DNA from: Muribaculaceae bacterium
GTDB taxonomy: Bacteria > Bacteroidota > Bacteroidia > Bacteroidales > Muribaculaceae
NCBI GenBank assembly: GCA_029062725.1
Contig: JAIDPP010000161.1
Span: 1 to 10,562 of the forward strand
Direction of reading: 5' to 3'
DNA: 10,562 bases
The position numbers and the translations under genes are program-made. The notes under the pieces were generated by a model. That model did no database searches, was not told the origin of the DNA, and was given only the letters and a program-made list of their open reading frames with translations. Shown here one piece after another: positions 7,006 to 10,562 of the stretch (position 1 is its first letter; the number at the start of each line of letters is the position of its first letter).

Positions 7006-8145
7006 TTATATTTTCTCCTGACGGGAATGTTTCCTCATCGCGGAGATTCTTTTTCTTATTATATCAATCAGACATACCGTGCCGTTCCATATATCGACAG
7101 CGAACAGCCCGAACGCTATCATCAGCAACGCCTTCGAGAAATCAGCCACAATCCCCTTATCGACATATAGCCAGTAGCCTGTCCTCACAAGCAGATAAAG
7201 AAGACCTAACTGAAGGAGGCGCAGCACGAGTCCCTTGATACCCGAGGTGATTCCGATGGCTCCCAACACCATCAGGTAGCATATTGCCACTGCCACCGCA
7301 TTAGCTACGTATCCCGGGAAACGATTGAGCTCCGTTCCGTCAAGAATGGTGCTCAGCGCGTAGGCATGTATCTCAAGTCCGGAGATTCCCCGTCGCAAAG
7401 GTGTCGGATAAACGTCACCGGCCTCTCCCTTGCTACCCATGAGTACAATCCGGTCCGTGAACTCCTCGGCTCGCTCGATCATCTCGTCGTGACCGATGGT
7501 CTTCAGCTCCTTCGAGGGGTAAGAGATCAATGCTGTCCTCACCTCTTCGCTGTTCCAATCCATATTCACCTTATACCCCCCCGCGGCAGCCGCCGCCATA
7601 GGGAGGGAGGGCAACGAGCCCCCAGCAACCATCGGAAAACTTTCAACATATTCCCGGATTGTAGTGCCGGAGCCGGAGGTCGGAAAGTTCACCACACCGT
7701 AACTCACATTCCGCAGACTGTCATAAAAGAATGGCCGGTCAGTGATTTCAAATCTTCCTCCCTTTTCTCCGACTCCCAAGGGAAGCACCAACGAGGGGCA
7801 CAAGGAAAGCGTTTCAAGCAGCACGCTGTCGTTGTCTCCCGGAAGCTCGAAATTTATATCAAGTACCACTGCCTTAGGGCTGCAGAGGGATAGCACTGAA
7901 AGCTGCTCCACTATCTCCCCACGGTTGCTGTTGCCGATGTCGAGCATTACTATCCTGTCCTCAAGATTCCTTACAGGACGGCCATCGGCTATCTGACAGA
8001 AAAGATCCGCCATATTGAAATCCGTCTTATCGCTTGGAGCGAAAAAAGAGGTCAGTGTAGCGGCGAAGGGAGCTGAGACCAGATAAGAGAGAAGAAAAGC
8101 TATAGCTGTTATGCCGGCTGCCTTAAGCAGTGTCTGTAATTTCAT
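7006..8145 (-). CDS. CHASE2-domain integral membrane sensor without output domain
   Basis: This is a 379-residue membrane protein and the first gene of the operon. A transmembrane segment lies at about 10-32, followed by an extracytoplasmic CHASE2 region at about 45-270. Supporting motifs are DRIVMLDIGNSNRGEI near the start, SPKAVVLDINFE in the middle, FTDRIVLMGS and the typical closing GISGLEIHAYALSTILDG. Three more transmembrane segments follow (about 279-300, 303-325 and 333-355), then a short basic tail (about 362-379, RKRISAMRKHSRQEKI) that ends in the cytoplasm. CHASE2 is a sensory domain normally coupled to adenylate cyclase, kinase, GGDEF or protease modules. No such module is present here, so any signal must pass to partner proteins, probably the periplasmic products of the following genes. 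The ATG is placed about 14 nt after the predicted transcription start. The ligand is unknown. Confidence 0.9.
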   Translation of the reverse strand: MKLQTLLKAAGITAIAFLLSYLVSAPFAATLTSFFAPSDKTDFNMADLFCQIADGRPVRNLEDRIVMLDIGNSNRGEIVEQLSVLSLCSPKAVVLDINFELPGDNDSVLLETLSLCPSLVLPLGVGEKGGRFEITDRPFFYDSLRNVSYGVVNFPTSGSGTTIREYVESFPMVAGGSLPSLPMAAAAAGGYKVNMDWNSEEVRTALISYPSKELKTIGHDEMIERAEEFTDRIVLMGSKGEAGDVYPTPLRRGISGLEIHAYALSTILDGTELNRFPGYVANAVAVAICYLMVLGAIGITSGIKGLVLRLLQLGLLYLLVRTGYWLYVDKGIVADFSKALLMIAFGLFAVDIWNGTVCLIDIIRKRISAMRKHSRQEKI

Positions 8146-8165
8146 TATTGCATGTCAAAATCACG

Positions 8166-8197
8166 CAAATTTAATAAATTTATTTATTCTCACCAAA
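8166..8197 (-). promoter_or_regulatory. Bacteroidota-type promoter of the CHASE2-caspase operon
   Basis: Read on the minus strand, TTTG at 8197-8194 is followed after exactly 20 nt by TAAATTTG at 8173-8166. This matches the Bacteroidota primary-sigma consensus TTTG-N19-21-TAnnTTTG. Transcription should start near 8160, giving a leader of only about 15 nt before the ATG at 8145. The region is AT-rich and lies between the ppiD-like gene's terminator and the CHASE2 gene, exactly where an operon promoter is expected. No operator repeat was recognised. Confidence 0.7.
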
Positions 8198-8235
8198 TTA
8201 TACTTTTTGATTCGCTCGTGCCTTCGGAGTCTGCA

Positions 8236-8275
8236 TAAAGACAGGCGCCATCCTTTCGAATGGCGCCTGTCTTTA
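8236..8275 (-). terminator. Hairpin terminator after the ppiD-like gene
   Basis: A perfect 16-bp inverted repeat (TAAAGACAGGCGCCAT at 8236-8251 and its complement at 8260-8275) encloses an 8-nt loop. On the minus strand the stem ends in TCTTTA, giving a short U-rich end. It lies about 97 nt after the stop of the ppiD-like gene and upstream of the operon promoter, so it should separate the two transcription units. The stem is symmetric, so it could also act on plus-strand transcripts. Confidence 0.8.
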
Positions 8276-8316
8276 ATGTCTAACTATATTTGATTCGATG
8301 TTCTTACATGAAGTTA

Positions 8317-8356
8317 TCGGAGGGGACGCCATTTTTAATTCAGGCTTCCCTCCCGA
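8317..8356 (-). other. Imperfect hairpin in the 3' untranslated region of the ppiD-like gene
   Basis: A 14-position stem (8317-8330 against 8343-8356) with a 12-nt AT-rich loop can form in the transcript about 17 nt after the stop codon. On the minus strand it has 11 Watson-Crick pairs, one G-U pair and two mismatches. No U tract follows, so it is not a clear terminator. It may protect the mRNA end or be chance. Confidence 0.35.
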
Positions 8357-8372
8357 ATCCCTTATCGCGGGA

Positions 8373-10511
8373 TCAATCCCCGGCCTCGAATTTATAGATG
8401 TTGTTCTTGATGCGGGACGTACCGAGGAGCATCTGCACGAGATTGGGATTGACGAGCTGGAAATACTGCTGCTCATATTGCTGCTCGTTATAGGGGAAGT
8501 TCTCCTTCTTCTTACCCATCACCTGATATACATAGATACCGTCGTCGCCCTTTACGATCACAACCTTCTTGTCGGCCTTCGATCCGTAGATCTTACCCAT
8601 GACGGCTGCGTCGCGCACCTTGGGATTCGAGCCGAAGCGGAAGCTTTCGATTGTAGTCGGCTCTACGCCCATTGCCTGAGCGGCACTCTGGATGCTCTGG
8701 GTCTTCTTGCTGTATTTCTCCATCAGCTTGTCGCCGGCTTTCGAACGTCGCGCCTGCTCGGTGAGATACTGGTTCACGTCAGGATTGCTGAGAGGAGTAT
8801 AGTCATCGTAGGAGCTGTTGACTGCCACGGCATAAAGCATCGGGTTGGTTGCGCTCTTGGCCTCATAGATATGACTCACCTCTCCGGGTTTGCCGTCGAT
8901 CATCACCCAGCGAACCACCTGACGGCTCTCCGGGAAATAGGAGTTCATACCCATCATGCGGGGAACGGCCGGGCTGCTCTGAGTGAGGCTGTAACGCTGA
9001 AGCATGAAGCCTGCTTTCTCCGCATTCTTGACGAAGTCCTCCGCGGTCTGGTTCTCGGCAAGGAATTTCTCAAGTTTAGCGCGCTCGTCGGTGACGGTCT
9101 TGGCGCTGGGACCGAGCACATAGTTCACTTCGTCGTAATCGTAGATGGTCACGGGAGCATTCTGCTTCACAAGCGAAGCCATTACCATACCCTGGGCACC
9201 CTCGTTGAGAGTGATATACTTACCACCTGCGTTAACGAGGCTGTCGAGAGTCTCCTTGGGAAGAGCGTTGGTCGCACCCTGCGCAGTATAGAGAGGAATC
9301 CACTGGTTAAGCTGAGGCATAACGCTGTCAGGAGAGAACCGCACCGTAATGGAATCGGCGGGAAGACCGGAGTTGAGCTGCGAGAGGATCTTCTTTCCGA
9401 GATCCACGGTCTGGGCCATAATCACGTTCACCTGCACAGAGTCAACCTGCTGCGTGCGGCCCGTCACCTTTACGGCAGTGAAGCCCTGCATGTTGGAGCT
9501 GACGATCTTCACGCTGTCGCTGGAGCCGTTGAGGATGAACTCCTTCATTGCTCCTGCCGGAAGATCGGAAGCGCGGAGGCTGTGGTGAGTAAGGACAACG
9601 CCCTCTTTCTTCAGGTCCTTGGAAAGCTGCGACGCGCTGTCAGTCTGCATGGCGGCAACAGTACGCTCCGCGAGCTGACGACATTCCGCGAGGTCTTTCT
9701 GCGAAGGAGCGATGCTTACTGCGATAAAACTTACATCTTTTGTGGCCTCATCAACCTTGAATTCTCCTTTCTTCTCCTCGTAGAGTTTCTTGAGGTCAGC
9801 GTCGCTCACGGGGTATTCCTTGGCATCAAGTGTGCCGTAGGGGAGATAAGCAAGCTCAACCTGAGCCGTATTCACGTAATCGTTATAAAGAGCCTTCTTA
9901 TCGAGTTCGTTGGCCTTCACGCTGTTCTGGAGGATACGGGCATAGACCATACGCGAAATATCGGCTTTCGAGCTGTTCTCGGCGGCGAGCCATAGGCGCT
10001 GGTAAGGCTCCATCTGCGCATCGGTCATACCGTTACGTTTGGGATTGAAGATAACCTCGTAGGCCTGCTGGGGCGTCTGCACAGAGAGTCCGGCCTGATT
10101 AAGCTGCGCGACAAGCCGCATCACATCCTGATTCTGCGGGTTCTCAAGCATGTAGTGGCGTAGGAGATTGCCTGTCACGTGAATGCCGGCCTTCTCGGCG
10201 GCGTTGAGCAGAAGCTGCTCCTGAATGAGGCTCTGGATAGCCATCTCGGGAAGAGTCTGGGTGTCGAAATTCGCTACGCTTGCCGGGTTCTGGCGGCGTG
10301 CCTCTTCGAGCTGCTGGTTGAGCTCTTCGCGTTTCTGCTGATACTCGGTGATGTCGATCTTTGCCGACCCTGCCTTAGCCACGGTAGTGTGGTCGCCGAA
10401 AATGTTGCGGCTGTTGGTTAGGGCGTCGCCGATGATGAAGGCTAAGAGTGCCAAGCCGATCACTACGATCAGCAAGCCCGATTTGCTTCTGATTTTCTCT
10501 AATGTTGCCAT
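8373..10511 (-). CDS. PpiD-like membrane-anchored periplasmic foldase (SurA_N / parvulin-type)
   Basis: This is a 712-residue protein of PpiD type: one N-terminal transmembrane helix (about 12-30, GLLIVVIGLALLAFIIGDAL) with a short cytoplasmic start, then a large periplasmic chaperone region. A SurA_N-like helical part covers about 45-215 (DITEYQQKREELNQQLEEAR, then AIQSLIQEQLLLNAAEKAGI). The parvulin-like section is about 355-455, but the usual HIL start is replaced by VNVIMAQ and the GG-x-G-x-F signature is not evident, so isomerase activity is doubtful. A further helical and strand region follows to the C-terminus. PpiD family proteins help fold exported proteins at the SecYEG exit. Length fits Bacteroidota members (about 700 residues). 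The start is the only ATG that gives the anchor helix. It is a separate transcription unit from the operon at left; a promoter was not found in the 51 nt available upstream. Confidence 0.92.
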   Translation of the reverse strand: MATLEKIRSKSGLLIVVIGLALLAFIIGDALTNSRNIFGDHTTVAKAGSAKIDITEYQQKREELNQQLEEARRQNPASVANFDTQTLPEMAIQSLIQEQLLLNAAEKAGIHVTGNLLRHYMLENPQNQDVMRLVAQLNQAGLSVQTPQQAYEVIFNPKRNGMTDAQMEPYQRLWLAAENSSKADISRMVYARILQNSVKANELDKKALYNDYVNTAQVELAYLPYGTLDAKEYPVSDADLKKLYEEKKGEFKVDEATKDVSFIAVSIAPSQKDLAECRQLAERTVAAMQTDSASQLSKDLKKEGVVLTHHSLRASDLPAGAMKEFILNGSSDSVKIVSSNMQGFTAVKVTGRTQQVDSVQVNVIMAQTVDLGKKILSQLNSGLPADSITVRFSPDSVMPQLNQWIPLYTAQGATNALPKETLDSLVNAGGKYITLNEGAQGMVMASLVKQNAPVTIYDYDEVNYVLGPSAKTVTDERAKLEKFLAENQTAEDFVKNAEKAGFMLQRYSLTQSSPAVPRMMGMNSYFPESRQVVRWVMIDGKPGEVSHIYEAKSATNPMLYAVAVNSSYDDYTPLSNPDVNQYLTEQARRSKAGDKLMEKYSKKTQSIQSAAQAMGVEPTTIESFRFGSNPKVRDAAVMGKIYGSKADKKVVIVKGDDGIYVYQVMGKKKENFPYNEQQYEQQYFQLVNPNLVQMLLGTSRIKNNIYKFEAGD

Positions 10512-10562
10512 TCTTTTATGTTGCTGTTTAATTGACTATGGATGAATTGCATATATTTACCG

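Noticed and set aside
8197..8202. TATAAT on the minus strand upstream of the CHASE2 gene
   Set aside because: It matches the enterobacterial -10 box, but Bacteroidota use TAnnTTTG, and a full match with correct spacing lies just downstream.
8298..9995. 565-codon open frame on the plus strand opposite the ppiD-like gene
   Set aside because: It is in exact antisense codon register with the real gene. It stays open because the sense gene avoids TTA, CTA and TCA codons. The translation has no recognisable domain.

Overview
The window looks like chromosomal DNA from a Bacteroidota, most likely a Bacteroidales gut-type genome. Muribaculaceae or a relative is a guess from the roughly balanced base composition. 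The reasons are a good TTTG-N20-TAAATTTG promoter of the type used by the Bacteroidota primary sigma factor, weak or absent Shine-Dalgarno sequences before the starts, and protein families such as the PpiD-like membrane foldase and the TPR/caspase and WD40/OmpA-like proteins. All seven genes lie on the minus strand, so the biological order runs from high to low coordinates.

Right part (8373-10511): a PpiD-like, membrane-anchored SurA_N/parvulin-type periplasmic foldase. It is followed by an imperfect hairpin and a perfect 16-bp stem at 8236-8275 that probably ends its transcript.

Left and middle part (1-8145): a compact six-gene operon starting from the promoter at 8166-8197. In order it encodes (1) a CHASE2-domain membrane protein with no cytoplasmic output domain, (2) a secreted FecR-like/DUF4384-like protein, (3) a secreted WD40-type beta-propeller protein with an OmpA-like C-terminus, (4) a secreted TPR protein with an intact caspase-like (peptidase C14) domain, (5) a secreted LPP20-like/DUF4384 protein, and (6) the N-terminal part of a secreted LPP20-like protein that runs off the left edge. 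Gaps between genes are 10, 53, 11, 4 and 65 nt. No hairpin terminator is visible between them.

Every product of this operon has a signal peptide or membrane segment, so the assembly is predicted to work in the cell envelope. CHASE2 would be the extracytoplasmic sensor. The WD40/OmpA-like protein would be a scaffold, possibly tied to peptidoglycan. The TPR-caspase would be the effector protease. The DUF4384, FecR-like and LPP20-like proteins would be adaptors or substrates. The WD40 and caspase proteins also share a homologous module of about 125 residues, which suggests they act on a common partner. The architecture is visible in the sequence, but the sensing and proteolysis model is inference. 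It differs from the usual cytoplasmic bacterial caspase defence modules and is the most interesting item here. No RNA genes, mobile elements, CRISPR arrays or phage genes were seen.
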